Source: Vombatus ursinus (lineage: Eukaryota; Chordata; Mammalia; Diprotodontia; Vombatidae). Taken from it: a DNA stretch of 64,000 bases. The translations under genes and the position numbers were made by a program. Position 1 is the stretch's first letter. The number at the start of each line of letters is the position of its first letter. Below are positions 1-10,054 of this stretch, one piece after another. Under the pieces are notes generated by a model that made no database searches, was not told where the DNA came from, and worked only from the letters and a program-made list of their open reading frames with translations. The DNA lies in NCBI RefSeq assembly GCF_900497805.2, contig NW_020954630.1, positions 11,354,449 through 11,418,448 on the forward strand, read 5' to 3'.

Positions 1-564
1 CTAGTAAAAAACCAGTCACTTGACTAAGTATCCTCAGCAAGTCTAACACACATTTGGAGGCCTCCAAGATCGAGTTAAGTGAAATAGCAAATAGAAGCCC
101 TGTTGCATCAAATAAGTTTTCAAACTTTATTATTTAGCTGCTGGCTGAGACTCTGCTCTCTTCCCTTTTCCTATCTTATGGATCCATAGTCCTGACTCTA
201 TCAAACTATCATGATATTGGTATGGATGCCTTATAGCTAGGGTCACCTTTATAACTGTTCCAATAATGCTTTCTTTACTAATCTCTTTCTGAAACAAAAT
301 TTGAAGGGGTCATAATTCAAATGTGTCGTGTGAGACAAAATCTAATTTTTCATCATCACTTTTCTGCTGGTAGGACACTTCATGAGAGTAGAGAGACATT
401 AGGACATTGTTCATGACCTTCCTTAATAGATCTCAGTGCACGGCAGTGGTCTCTCCCTTCTCCCATTCCCCATAGACCTGCTTTCACTCACCGCTCACTC
501 ATTCAACCATTCTCCTAAAACAGAACTTTCTCTCTGTGGTCCCACATTCATCACTTCCACATCA
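1..564. other. Unassigned sequence
   Basis: No repeat or exon is recognised. A perfect 14-base palindrome (TTGGAGGCCTCCAA) lies at 54-67. Confidence 0.4.
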
Positions 565-735
565 TTGTCAAACTTAAAAAATTTTTCTTAATAAATACCA
601 AATTAAATGAGTATTTTCATGTACATATTTTGGAATGGAAGATTATATATGAAAGTGAGAATTTTTATTAATGAGAGTTTTTATTCCTTTAAAATTTAAC
701 ACATACCTTTCAAAACTGTCCAGCTTTTCTGTGAT
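565..735 (-). mobile_element. L1 3'UTR fragment, antisense
   Basis: AT-rich text (aaataccaaattaaatgag..., then a run ending in aaaatttaacacatacct) resembles 29235-29385 in the same orientation and the reverse complement of 59750-59910. I read all three as one marsupial L1 3'UTR type. The boundary with the next L1 piece is approximate. Confidence 0.5.
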
Positions 736-736
736 C

Positions 737-1433
737 CCTTGTGGTCTGCTTTCTGTTCTTGTCTTGTTTTTTTGAGGGAAATTGTGTCTCCTTATCCCTT
801 CTCTCTTCCACCTCCCACCTGCTCCCCAGTTGAAAAAAAAGAAAAGAAAAACAAAGCATTTGTAACAAATGTGTACAGACAAGTAAAACAAATCCCTAAA
901 TCGGTCATGGCCAAAAAAGTATTTCTCATTCTGCATCTTCAACTTAACCTCTCGGTTAAGAGGTGGGAACATGCTTCATTGTCAGTCCTCTAGGCTTGTG
1001 GTTGGTCATTGCATTGATCAAGTTCTAAAATCTTTTAAAATCTTTTGGAGTTGTTATAGTGTAAATTGTTCTTCTGGTTCTGCTCACTTTGCCCAACACC
1101 AGTTCATAAAATCTTACCAGTTTTCTCTGAAAAAGATCCTTTTCATCATTTTTTACAGCACAATACTATTCTATCATATTCATGTCCTTTAATTTGTTCA
1201 GCCACTTCCCAATTTATGGAACTCTCCTTCAGTTTCTGGCTTTTTGCTATTGCAAAAAGGAACTGCTATAAAGAACATCATAACTCGGGGTCCTTTTCCT
1301 CTTACGTTGATCTCTTTGGGGTGTAGTCCTAGTAATAGTATCATTGGGTCAAAGGGTCTGCACAATTTACTGACTTTTTGAGCACAGTTTCAAATTGCTT
1401 TCCAGAATGGCTCGACCAACTCATAACTCTTCT
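737..1433 (-). mobile_element. L1 LINE, antisense, outer copy (3' part)
   Basis: Read on the minus strand, this is the end of L1 ORF2 plus 3'UTR. Landmarks on the plus strand are ttctgctcacttt (start of the UTR), ttgttcagccac, agtttctggctttttgc and ttgctttccagaatgg, all antisense to the ORF2 C-terminal block that is open at 6903-7391. It is interrupted after 1433 by another L1 and resumes at 1682. Confidence 0.8.
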
Positions 1434-1669
1434 TTTTTTTTAAAGAATGTTTTTATTTTATTTTTCTCTATTTCATGTAAAAATAATTTTTAACATTCAT
1501 TTTTTATAATTTTTGAGTTCCAAATTCCCTCCCTCCTTCTCCTCATTGAGAAGACACTTTGATATAGATTATACATGTGCAGTCATACAAAACATATTTT
1601 CATATTAGCCATGTTCCAAAAAAGAACACAGACCAAAAAAACCCCAAGAAAAATAAAGTTAAAAGAGTA
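1434..1669 (-). mobile_element. 5'-truncated L1, antisense, inserted in an L1
   Basis: A T-run (the poly-A tail on the minus strand) is followed by the L1 terminal sequence (aacattcat...gagttccaaattccctccctcc) and the 3'UTR landmark catattagccatgtt. A perfect 12-bp target-site duplication, CATAACTCTTCT, lies at 1422-1433 and 1670-1681. The element is about 236 bp, so it is a heavily 5'-truncated retrotransposition event. Confidence 0.88.
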
Positions 1670-1681
1670 CATAACTCTTCT

Positions 1682-1765
1682 AATAACATATTACATTTTC
1701 CTGTTTCCTTTCCCCCCAACATTCACTTTTTTCCTTTTTTGTCATCTTTGCCCAACTGTTGGGTA
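1682..1765 (-). mobile_element. L1 LINE, antisense, outer copy (continuation)
   Basis: This resumes the ORF2 sequence of the L1 at 737-1433 (ccaacattcacttttt, tttttgtcatctttgccc), as expected if the 236-bp insertion is removed. Confidence 0.7.
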
Positions 1766-2049
1766 TACTTTCAAATTTTCCAAGTACTCAATGCATTCAT
1801 TTACCCTTTCCAGTCACCTTCAATCTAACACCTCTTAGCACAAACTCTCACCTCTAAGTATCCACTCCTTTCTTCACCATTCCCAGACTAGTCTCTCAGT
1901 ATCCAGAATTTCAATAACAACCTGAGGCTTCTTCCTGACTCTCTAGGCCTGGAGAAAAACTGGCACCATGCAGACTCCCCCACACAGCTGCTGCTGCTTT
2001 CCTGTTTGGCCAGATAGGTAGGTTCTTCAGGGTCTTACAATACATGGAT

Positions 2050-2228
2050 CATTGGGTCATAGATTTTGATCTGGAAGGGAACTCAGAATCCATTTAGTCT
2101 ACCCTCCTATCCCCCCACCCCCGACCCATTTTACAGAGGTGGAAATAGGGGTTTAGAAATGTTAAATGATTTCTCTAGGATGGGTACAAGAAATAAATAG
2201 CTTTAGCATCTACAGCCTTTGAGAGTTT
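2050..2228 (-). mobile_element. MIR-family SINE, antisense, degraded
   Basis: Order of landmarks: an ATAGATTTTGATCTGGAAGGGA-like head, CATTTTACAGAGGTGGAAAT, then a decayed block in place of the usual AAGTGACTTGCCC. This is the MIR3/THER2 layout read backwards. Confidence 0.65.
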
Positions 2229-2319
2229 TCATGGTTTCAATCCTGAAATGGATGCCACTTTTATACCTAGGCTTGAACATCAATTACTGCATGACTATCC
2301 CTGCTCCCTATCATTTCCA

Positions 2320-2649
2320 GCATCAAATATGAAATCTTGTTTGATGTTCAAAGCTTTATAACCAGTTCTTCTGCTCCCTGCCCTTCTTTTTGGTAATCTT
2401 CCCCCATCTTAAACCCTCCGATTGAGTCACACCAGCCTCCTTGGTGTTCCACTCTATTCCTCAACTCCAAGCATTTTCTCTGACTGTTCCTCATGCCTGG
2501 AATGCACTTCTTCCTCATCTCCACCTCCAGGCTTTCCCAGCTAGAATCTCACCTTCTACAAGAAGTTTTCTCAATCTCTGTTAATTCTAGTGCCTTGCCT
2601 CTGTTGATTATTTCCTACTTATTCTATAGCTTGTTTGTATATAGTTGTT
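2320..2649 (+). mobile_element. L2 LINE 3' region, part 1
   Basis: Sense L2 landmarks are present in order: cctggaatgcacttc, the ctccacctccaggc block, tctacaagaagttttctc, and the AT-rich block that ends in tatagcttgtttg. It is interrupted at 2650 by a SINE and ends at 3180. L2 is ancient in therians, so its presence inside introns or intergenic DNA is ordinary. Confidence 0.85.
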
Positions 2650-3022
2650 GTACATACCTCTGGTGTGAGGGTTTGCTGAGCTCTTTTCAGGGCTGCTCAC
2701 CTACCAAAAGGGCTCATCTATCTTTGGTGTCTATCTGGTACTCAACTCTCACCTGTGGCTCCCAAAAGCTGTAGTATGTGAAGCAGCCACACTCCAATAT
2801 GGAATACTTAGAGCTTGGTCAGGCATCAAAGATGCCAAGTTCATCCTCTTCATAGGGGACATCCTGACTTGGTTTGCCATTGAACTTTGATGACTCAGGA
2901 ATCGAGAGTGAGGCTGATGACTTTGTGCAACTCTGCCTCACTTAAATCCAATTCATGCACAAGTCAAGAAATCACCCCAAGAAGTCATTGATCCTCTTCA
3001 AAACCGTAAGACAAACAACAAC
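2650..3022 (+). mobile_element. About 370-bp SINE with RTE-like (AAC)n tail
   Basis: The element is bounded by a 9-bp TSD, ATAGTTGTT, at 2641-2649 and 3023-3031, and it splits an L2. The body carries acttagagcttggtcagg, actttgtgcaactctgcc and tcacttaaatccaattca, and ends in acaacaaca. Further copies lie at 35800-36095 (sense) and 54853-55015 (antisense). The head does not match MAR1, so I treat it as a separate marsupial SINE family, name unknown to me. Confidence 0.75.
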
Positions 3023-3031
3023 ATAGTTGTT

Positions 3032-3180
3032 TGAATTTTCTCTCCCCTCCCCGCCACCCCATTACACTTCTGCTCTTGAAGGCAGGGACTACCTTTAGTC
3101 TTTCTTTGTAACTCCAGTGTTTGACACAGTGCCTGAGGGCACATAGTAGGTGCTTAATAAATGTTTATTGACTGACTGAC
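3032..3180 (+). mobile_element. L2 LINE 3' end, part 2
   Basis: This continues 2320-2649 after the SINE: cttgaaggcagggact, tgacacagtgcctgag, cacatagtaggtgc, ttaataaatgtttattgactgactgac. The terminal TGAC repeats mark the true L2 3' end. Confidence 0.9.
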
Positions 3181-3511
3181 TTCACTGCCTTCCCTTCTTA
3201 TCACAAATCCTCTTCTCTGGTCTGGGTGATGGGGGATGAGGGTGGTACCTGATGCTGCTACAGTTAACATATTAAAATTACTGTGTTATTGGGAGTGGGG
3301 AGGAAATGTATTATTCTGCATGAGTTTAAAAATATAATTTAGTAATTGTTTTTTCCCATCAAATTCCAATAAGCGTGTTTTCTAGTTTAAGAATTGTAAT
3401 GCTTAAAATTTTTAAAAAGTAATTTTTGAACTTACTTTTTTAAAGTACAAAATCATATTTTCTTCTTAAGAAATACAATTTAAATTAAATAAGGGAAAGT
3501 CCCCAAAGTAA

Positions 3512-3765
3512 TAAGAGCTGATGTTTATACAGGATTTTAAGGTCTGCAAAGCACATTACATATATTACCTTATTTGGTCCTTATAACTGTCCTTTATAAG
3601 AGATGCTATTATTATCCCCTTTATATAACTGGAAAAACTGAAGCTTAGAGAGTTTAGTGGTTTGCCTAGGCTCATTCAGCTGGTAAGTGTCTGAGGCAAG
3701 AATTGAATCTATATTTTCTTTACTCCAGGTCCAATGGCATTCTGTCCACTATGCCATACTATCCC
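3512..3765 (-). mobile_element. THER1/MIR SINE, antisense, nearly full length
   Basis: It runs from the tail (gtctgcaaagcacattac, tattaccttatttggtcc, attattatcccc) through ctggaaaaactgaagctta to the tRNA-like head (ccactatgccatac). It is diverged, so old. Confidence 0.8.
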
Positions 3766-3779
3766 TTTGGGGATAAGGG

Positions 3780-4355
3780 ACCTAAAGTTCTTAATCTCTC
3801 ATTGTCCTAAGCAATATAAAAAAGTGCCAAATTTCTTTTGGAGCTAGATCCAGTAAATAAATCAGGTGATCAAGCTAGATGACACAGTTTTGATGAAAAA
3901 AAAACATGATGTGACAAATAATAATGAAACTGATTTTCTTAGGTGGTCCATACACTGTGTTTTGATGACAGCTCCAAAAGGAAAGCTCCAAACAAGACTT
4001 GGGCGATGGTAGCATCATGAAAAGATGTGCATGGCTATGCAAGGTGCTTCTTTGGAAGGATTCAACAGTTTTATAGATGGATACGTTCTTGTAGATATGT
4101 TAAAAGAAAGAAACAAAAGGAGGTTTTATGTTGTATAGTTACACCTATAAATGTATGCTGCAGCTAAAGATGACACAAGGGCCTATGCCCCATATGAGAA
4201 AAGTAATTAGCATGTTGAATACTTGGATCCTTTTTCCACATCTGTTGATGACTAAAATAAACCCTTCTGTCTTCATTAGTCATTATTGTCTGTTGGCAAA
4301 TAATAACACATTTGAATTTCACCAGGCATATATATGAAGGGTAGCTGGAGGAGGA
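3780..4355. other. Unassigned sequence
   Basis: No repeat is recognised. Overlapping frames of 69-70 codons on both strands at 4128-4376 have no domain-like composition and I consider them chance. Confidence 0.4.
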
Positions 4356-4357
4356 TA

Positions 4358-4590
4358 TAGCCCTGGAATTGGACATGAGTTCTGGATTTTAATGCTGCCT
4401 TGCACACTTGGTAGTTGTATGATTATGGGTAGGTCACTTAAACTCTCACTTAAACACTTTAAATTCCTTCATCTGTAAAATGGGGATAATAACATGTGAA
4501 CCACCTGCCTGACGGGACTATTGTAGGAAAGCACTTGTTAATATTAAAGCACAGTGTAAATGTAAGTTATCGTTATTGCATTTTACCCAT
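4358..4590 (+). mobile_element. MIR/THER1 SINE, sense
   Basis: Landmarks: gtagttgtatgattatggg, taggtcacttaaactctc, cttcatctgtaaaatgggg, and the tail from ggactattgtaggaaagcac to atgtaagttatcgttattg. Confidence 0.8.
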
Positions 4591-4954
4591 TTTGCGTTTT
4601 AGGAGGGACCTTTCCTCAGTCAATATTTTCATGGAGAAGAAATCCCATATCCAGTCGCTATCCTTATTCCTAACATTACATTGGATCTTATTTAGAGTAA
4701 CAAATGGTTATCTTTTGCAGGAGAACAACGATGAGGGTATTGATTAATGAGAATCTCCTGTCTCTATCATTCTAAAAAAAAAATGAATTCTGTTACAAAT
4801 AACTGTTGTGTTTAAAAGGCATTACAGACAGATTTCAAATTTTTATTAAGAATTCCTGGAAGCCAGAGACTTCTGCATAATGGGTGAATTACAGGAAAGA
4901 AAGTCACCATTTTGTGATCAAAGATTGACTCTTGAATGAAAGGCTGTACAATGA

Positions 4955-5055
4955 GCGTAGGGCTGGGAAGTAGAGGAGCAGAATTCTAGTTCTGACTTTG
5001 CCATGCTGGGCAAATCACTTGGCTTTTCAAGGTGCCATTTTCTTCATCTGTGTGC
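4955..5055 (+). mobile_element. MIR fragment, sense
   Basis: It contains gttctgactttgccatgc, gggcaaatcacttggc and tcttcatctgtgtgc. It abuts another sense SINE, giving two MIR-like copies head to tail. Confidence 0.6.
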
Positions 5056-5067
5056 AGAGGTGTTGAG

Positions 5068-5265
5068 GCAGCATCAAATAGCGGCTAGAGTGCTTATCTC
5101 TGAGTCAGAAAGAGCGGGATTCAAATCCTGCCTCAGATACTTACTTAATTTGACCCTAGTCAAGTGACTTAATCTTTCTACCTCGGTTTCCAAATCTGAA
5201 AGGGTGTTGAACTCAATGACTTCTAAGGTTTTACTTCGGGTCTAAATCTATGATTCTTCTGATAC
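5068..5265 (+). mobile_element. MIR3/THER2-like SINE, sense
   Basis: Landmarks: ctctgagtcagaaagagc, gattcaaatcctgcctcag, gtcaagtgacttaatc, and the 3' block gttgaactcaatgacttc to aatctatgattctt typical of the MIR3/THER2 branch. Confidence 0.75.
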
Positions 5266-5439
5266 TGATCTTTAAAAAAAATTTGAGATTTCTTTATAAA
5301 AATTTAATTGAAATATTTTCTTTTGATGGAAAAAATACATTTCCATAAATACCCAAATGAATCCTGCTACAAGATACATTCCCTGAAAAAACCAGCTGAA
5401 TAAATAATGCTTATTATCTAGGCTATATAACACACAGTT

Positions 5440-5535
5440 GAATGGGCAAGCTATAGACCTACGGCAGACATAGAGGAAGACACAGATGAAAGTTGCATAG
5501 GATGGGCAGGCCTGGATGCATTATAATCTGCATTG
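5440..5535 (+). mobile_element. RTE-like LINE 3' end fragment
   Basis: It shares the block gcataggatgggcaggcc ... ggatgcattataatctgc with 14330-14500, 22130-22400, 30895-31040, 45388-45785 and, antisense, 30424-30711. The family is assigned to RTE-type LINEs from the coding part retained at 45388. Confidence 0.5.
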
Positions 5536-5539
5536 TTGT

Positions 5540-5850
5540 TAATAACTAAAATAATTTATTTGTACAAATCCTTTTGTTTTCTTTAAAATCATTATTGTTG
5601 CTGGCACATTATATTGTATTAGAATTTTCCCAAGTATACATATATTTGAATATTTATGTTTGTACTGATAGACAGCTCTGTAGGTTGTCCATTCAATTAT
5701 ATAAACTAATCTGAACAATAAGCATTCTTCATCTAGTTGCTTTTTCCTCTATGGATAGTTAGGCCAAGCTCTTCTGAATGATTATAAATCTCAATGACTT
5801 TAAGAAACTCAATGACCTTAACTTCCCCCTCCTCCACTTACTAGTATTTA
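5540..5850. other. Unassigned AT-rich sequence
   Basis: No repeat or exon is recognised here. Confidence 0.4.
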
Positions 5851-5854
5851 ATTT

Positions 5855-6150
5855 TTTCCAACTCAACATTCATTTTTATGAGATTTTAAGTTCCAGATTT
5901 TTTTCTCCTGTCTCCCCTCTGCCCTCCCCAAGATAGCATGCAATCAGTTGTAGCCTATACATGTATAATCATATTAAACATATTTCCACATTAGTCATGT
6001 AGTGAAGGAAGAATCAGAAAGAAAGGGAAAAACCATGAGAAAGAGAAAAAAATAGAGAAAATGGTATGCTTTGATCTGCATTCAGACTCCATAGTTCTTT
6101 TTCTGGATATGGATAGCATTTTCCATCATAAGTCTTTTGGAATTGTGAGT
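5855..6150 (-). mobile_element. L1 3' end, antisense
   Basis: The terminal block (caacattcatttttatgag, ttaagttccaga), the UTR markers catattaaacatatttcc and cacattagtcatgt, and the ORF2-end marker tctgcattcagactcc are all present. It is a short 5'-truncated copy lying next to a sense L1. Confidence 0.8.
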
Positions 6151-6179
6151 GACCTTAACTTAAACTGACCCCTTTTGAA

Positions 6180-7885
6180 AAAGTAAAAACAAAAAATTAT
6201 TGGATAGAGCTAGAAAAAAATCATAACAAAATTCATCTGGAAAAATAAAAGGTCAAGAATATCAAGGGAATCAATGAAAAAAATGTGAAGGAAGGTAGCC
6301 TCACAGTTCCAGATTTCAAACTATATCAAAAAGCAATAATCTTCAAAAAAATCTAGTACTGGGTAAGAAATAGAGTGGTGGATCACTGGTGTAGATTAGG
6401 TACATAATGCATAGTAGTAAGTGAGCATAGTAATCTACTGTTTGATAAACCCAAAGATCCAAGCTTTGGGGGCAAGAACTCATTATCTGACAAAAATTGT
6501 TGGGAAAACTAGAAAGCAGTTTGGCAGAAACTAGGCTAAGACCAACAACTCATATCATAACCAAGATAAGGTCAAAATAGATAAATGATTTAGACATAAA
6601 GGGTGATATCGCAAGTAAATTAATGGAACATGGAAAAATGTACCTTTTATGAATAAGGGAAGAGTTTAGAACCAAACAAGAGATATAGAGGATCATGAGA
6701 AGTAAAATAGATAATTTTAATTTCATGACATTAAAAAGTTTTTGTGCAAGCAAAACTCACACAGCCAAAATTGGAAGAAAAATAAGAAACTAGGGGGGAA
6801 AATTTTTACAACAAGTTTCTCTGGTAAAGGCCTTTCTCAAATATATAGGAAACTGAGTGAAATTTATAAAACTGTTCCCTGGTTGATAAGTGGTCAAAGT
6901 ATATGAACAGGCAGTTTTCAGATGAAGAAATTAAAGCTATCTATAGTCATATAAAAAAATGCTCTAAATCACCATCGATTAGAGAAAAGCAAATTGAAAC
7001 AACTCTGAGGTACTACCTCACACCTAGCAGATTGGCTAGTATGACAAAAAAGGAAAATGATAAAGGATGGATAAGATGTGAGAAAATTAGAACATTAATG
7101 CACTGTTGGTGGAGTTGTGAACTGATCCGACCATTCTGGAGAGCTATTTGGAACTATACCCAAAGGGCAATCAAACTGTGCACATCCTTTGATCCATCAA
7201 TACCACTACTAGGTCCGTATACCAAAGAGATTATAAAAAAGGGGAAAGGACTCACATATATAAAATATTATGGCAGCTCTTTTTGTGGTGGCAAAGAATT
7301 GAAAATTGAGGGGATGTCCATCAATTGGGAAATGTCTAAACAAGTTGTAGTACATGAGTATAATGGAATACTATTGTGCTATAAGAAATGAAGAGCAGGC
7401 AGATTTCAGAAAAACCTGGAAAGACTTACATGAACTGATGTTAACTGAAATGAATAGAACCAGGAAAACATTGTATACAGTAACAGCAGCATTGTGCGAT
7501 GACAAACTTTGATAGATTTAACTCTTCTCAATGACCTCAGACAATTCCAAAAGACTCATGATGAAAAATGCTCTCCACATCCAGAGAAGGAACTATGGAG
7601 TTTGAATACAAATCAAAGCATACAATTTTCTCCGTCTTTTTTTTTGTTCTTTCTTTCTCATGATATTTCCTTTTTATTTTGATCTTCTTTCACAATATGA
7701 CTAATGTGGAAATCTGTTTAATATGATTGTACATATATAGCTTATATCAGATTGCTTGCCATCTTGGGAAGGAGTGACGAGAGGGAGGGAGAGAGAAAAA
7801 AATTTGGAACTCAAAATCCTATAAAAGTGAATGTTGAAAACTATCTTTACATGTAATTGGAAAAAAATAAAATACTATTAAGTGG
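6180..7885 (+). mobile_element. L1 LINE, sense, 3' part with ORF2 end and 3'UTR
   Basis: It starts inside ORF2 (ttattggatagagctag) and runs through the ORF2 C-terminus to the 3'UTR and the terminus tgttgaaaactatctttac, ending in an A-rich tail. The 3'UTR shows the usual markers gactaatgtggaaatc and tatatcagattgcttgcc. The 5' end is truncated and the ORF is broken, so the copy is not autonomous. Confidence 0.9.
6903..7391 (+). pseudogene. L1 ORF2 C-terminal fragment
   Basis: A 162-codon frame encodes the C-terminal region of L1 ORF2p, the part after the reverse transcriptase that includes the cysteine-rich area. Motifs seen are RYYLTPSRLASMTKKEN, MHCWWSCELIRPFWRAIWNY and FDPSIPLLGPY, which parallel the human L1 block HCWWECKLVQPLWKTVWRF ... 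YDPAIPLLG. The start codon is internal to the old ORF and has no meaning. The upstream part of ORF2 in this copy is interrupted, so the frame is a relic. It is the longest open frame in the window. Confidence 0.88.
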
Positions 7886-8024
7886 AAAAAAATTCTATTG
7901 CACTACCTCACACCTATCACATTGGCTAACATGACAGAAAAGAAAATGCAAATTAAAATAACTCTTAGGTACCATCTCACACCTCTCAGAGTGGCCAGTA
8001 TGACAGAAAAGAAAAATGACAAAG
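7886..8024 (+). mobile_element. L1 ORF2 fragment with a short tandem duplication; left flank of the HAL1
   Basis: The L1 block actacctcacacctatcac ... atgacagaaaag occurs, then recurs about 75 bp later as taccatctcacacctctcag ... atgacagaaaag. It ends in the TSD of the HAL1 insertion, and the same L1 remnant continues at 11095. Confidence 0.7.
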
Positions 8025-8167
8025 AGAGGTATGTTGCTCAAGATTTTGCTTTATCAGTAAAAGCAGTGACTTGCTTAAGCTCTCCTCCAAATCCCTCCAA
8101 ATACCTGCAAAAAATGGCTCTAAACAAATTCTAGAGCAGCAGAACCCACAAAAAGACAGAGTGAAAC

Positions 8168-8244
8168 TTGACACTTACTAGCTGTGTGACCCTGGGCAAG
8201 TCACTTAACCCCAATTGCCTAAAAAAAAAAAACTAAAAAAAAAA
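8168..8244 (+). mobile_element. 5'-truncated MAR1-type SINE inside the HAL1 5'UTR
   Basis: Only the segment gacacttactagctgtgtg ... gtcacttaaccccaattgc plus a long A-rich tail is present. It is flanked by a perfect 17-bp TSD, AAAAGACAGAGTGAAAC, at 8151-8167 and 8245-8261, so it is younger than the HAL1. Confidence 0.9.
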
Positions 8245-8974
8245 AAAAGACAGAGTGAAACAAATTCCCAGCCCAAGACAACCTGGATGGTTGATTGGAA
8301 AGGTCTGTCTTGCCAGGCTGGGAGAGGAGTGCAGTTCAGTGAGGGCCCTGCAGGCAAAGACTAGGCTTCAGTGAACATGGAGCAGGCCTCAGGGGACTGA
8401 ATCATGGGCAGCTGTGGTGGTTTCCAGACTTCTCAGCCCACAAATGCCAAAGACAACTTAGAAGGTCAATAGGAAAAGTCTGTTGGACCACAGCGAGAGA
8501 GGAGCTCGGTTCCAGTCCTGGCACAGCCCTGGGGCAGTAGCTGTTTCCAGAGCTCTCAGTTCATAGATGGAGGTGGGGGATCAAATAGGTGATCAGAGGG
8601 GGATTGCAGGGATCTTTTTGCTGGTGCTGAGGTAGGATTCTCTTGCTTTGTTGACCTGCTTGGATCTGGGTGGCAGTTCTGGGTGGCAGTCCTGGGGCAA
8701 GGAGAAACTTTGGTGTGGTGGAGTTTGCGGTGGCGGTGGAGAGGAAATTCTCCTCCGAGTTCCAAGGCAGAAAAGAGTGCTTGTGGTCACTCATAGACCA
8801 GAACACAGGCCAGGAAAGGAGTAAACACCTCACCTTTGATCATACCACCTTGGAAGAACTGAAAATTTACAGGTCCCTAGAAGTATCTCTGAAAATAGCT
8901 GCACAAAACCCCTAAAGCTTGGGACAGTACATTCTCCACACTGGAAGCAGAGCCCTACCTTAACAAAGAGTTAA

Positions 8975-10054
8975 AAAGTCAAGTAATTGACTGGGAACAT
9001 AAGCAAACAGCACAAAAAAGAGTCAGACCATAGAATCTTACTTTGGTGACAAAGAAGATCAAAACATACAACCAGAAGAAGACAACAAAGTCAAAACTCC
9101 TACATCCAAAGCCTTCAAGAAAAATATGCATCAGTCCCAGGCCATGCAAGAGCTCAAAAAAGATTTTGAAAAGCAAGTAAGAGAAGTAGAGGAAACTGGG
9201 AAGAGAAATGAGAGTGATGCCAGAAAATAATGAAAAACAAATCAACAACTTGCTAAAGGACACCCCAAGAAATACTGAAGAAAATAGCATCTTAAAAACT
9301 AACCCAAATGGCAAAAGATGTCCAAAAAACCAATGAGGAGAAGAATGCCTTAAAAAGCAGAATTGGCTAAGTGGAAAAGGAAATCCAAAAGCTCACTGAA
9401 GAAAATATTTCCTTAGAAAATTAGAATGGAGCACATGGAAGCTAATGACTTTATGAGAAATCAAGACATTGTAAAACAAAACCAAAAGAATGAAAAAATA
9501 GAAGACAATGTGAAACACCTCATTGGAAAAACAGACCTGGAAAACAGACCCAGGAGAGATAATTTAAAAATTATTGGACTACCTGAAAGCCATGATCAAA
9601 AAAAAAGAGCCTAGACATCATCTTTCAAGAAATTATCAAGGAAAACTGCCCTGATATTTTAGAATCAGAGGATAAAACAGAAATGGAAATAAGCTGCCTA
9701 TCACCTCCTGAAAGAGATCCCCAAAGGAAAACTCCTAGGAATATTATAGCCAAATTGCAGAGTTGCCAGGTCAAGGAGAAAATATTGCAAGCAGCCAGAA
9801 AGAAACAATTCAAGTATTGTGGAAACACAATCAGGATAACACAAGATTTAGCAGCTTCTACATTAAGGGAATGGAGGGCTTGGAATATGATATTTCAGAG
9901 GTCAAAGGAGATAGGATTACAACTAAGAATCACCTACCCAGCAAAACTGAGTATAATCCTTCAGGGGAAAAAATGGATCTTCAGTGAAATAGAGGACTTT
10001 CAAGCATTCTTGATGAAAAGACCAGAACTGAATAGAAAATTTGACTTTCAAATA
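8975..10054 (+). pseudogene. HAL1/L1 ORF1 (RNA-binding protein), broken
   Basis: L1 ORF1p is a trimeric RNA-binding chaperone of the ribonucleoprotein. Here an N-terminal segment (TIESYFGDKEDQ near 9027) and a lysine- and glutamate-rich coiled-coil stretch (about 9120-9420) are followed by the RRM start (RRDNLKIIGLPES, open at 9426-9614) and the C-terminal domain (PERDPQRKTPRNIIAKLQS, open at 9683-10057). The RRM and the C-terminal domain are in different frames. An A-run at 9597-9606 is about two bases longer than the frame needs, and the coiled-coil part also carries indels and stops. The order and length match L1 ORF1. I infer a once-coding, now dead copy. Confidence 0.82.

Noticed and set aside
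643-972. 109-codon minus-strand frame as a protein
   Set aside because: It spans two L1 3'UTR fragments and a low-complexity KEK/F-rich stretch, so it is not a natural coding region.
5855-7885. Single L1 inverted at 6150-6180
   Set aside because: Both the antisense and sense parts carry the L1 3' end, so they are separate insertions.
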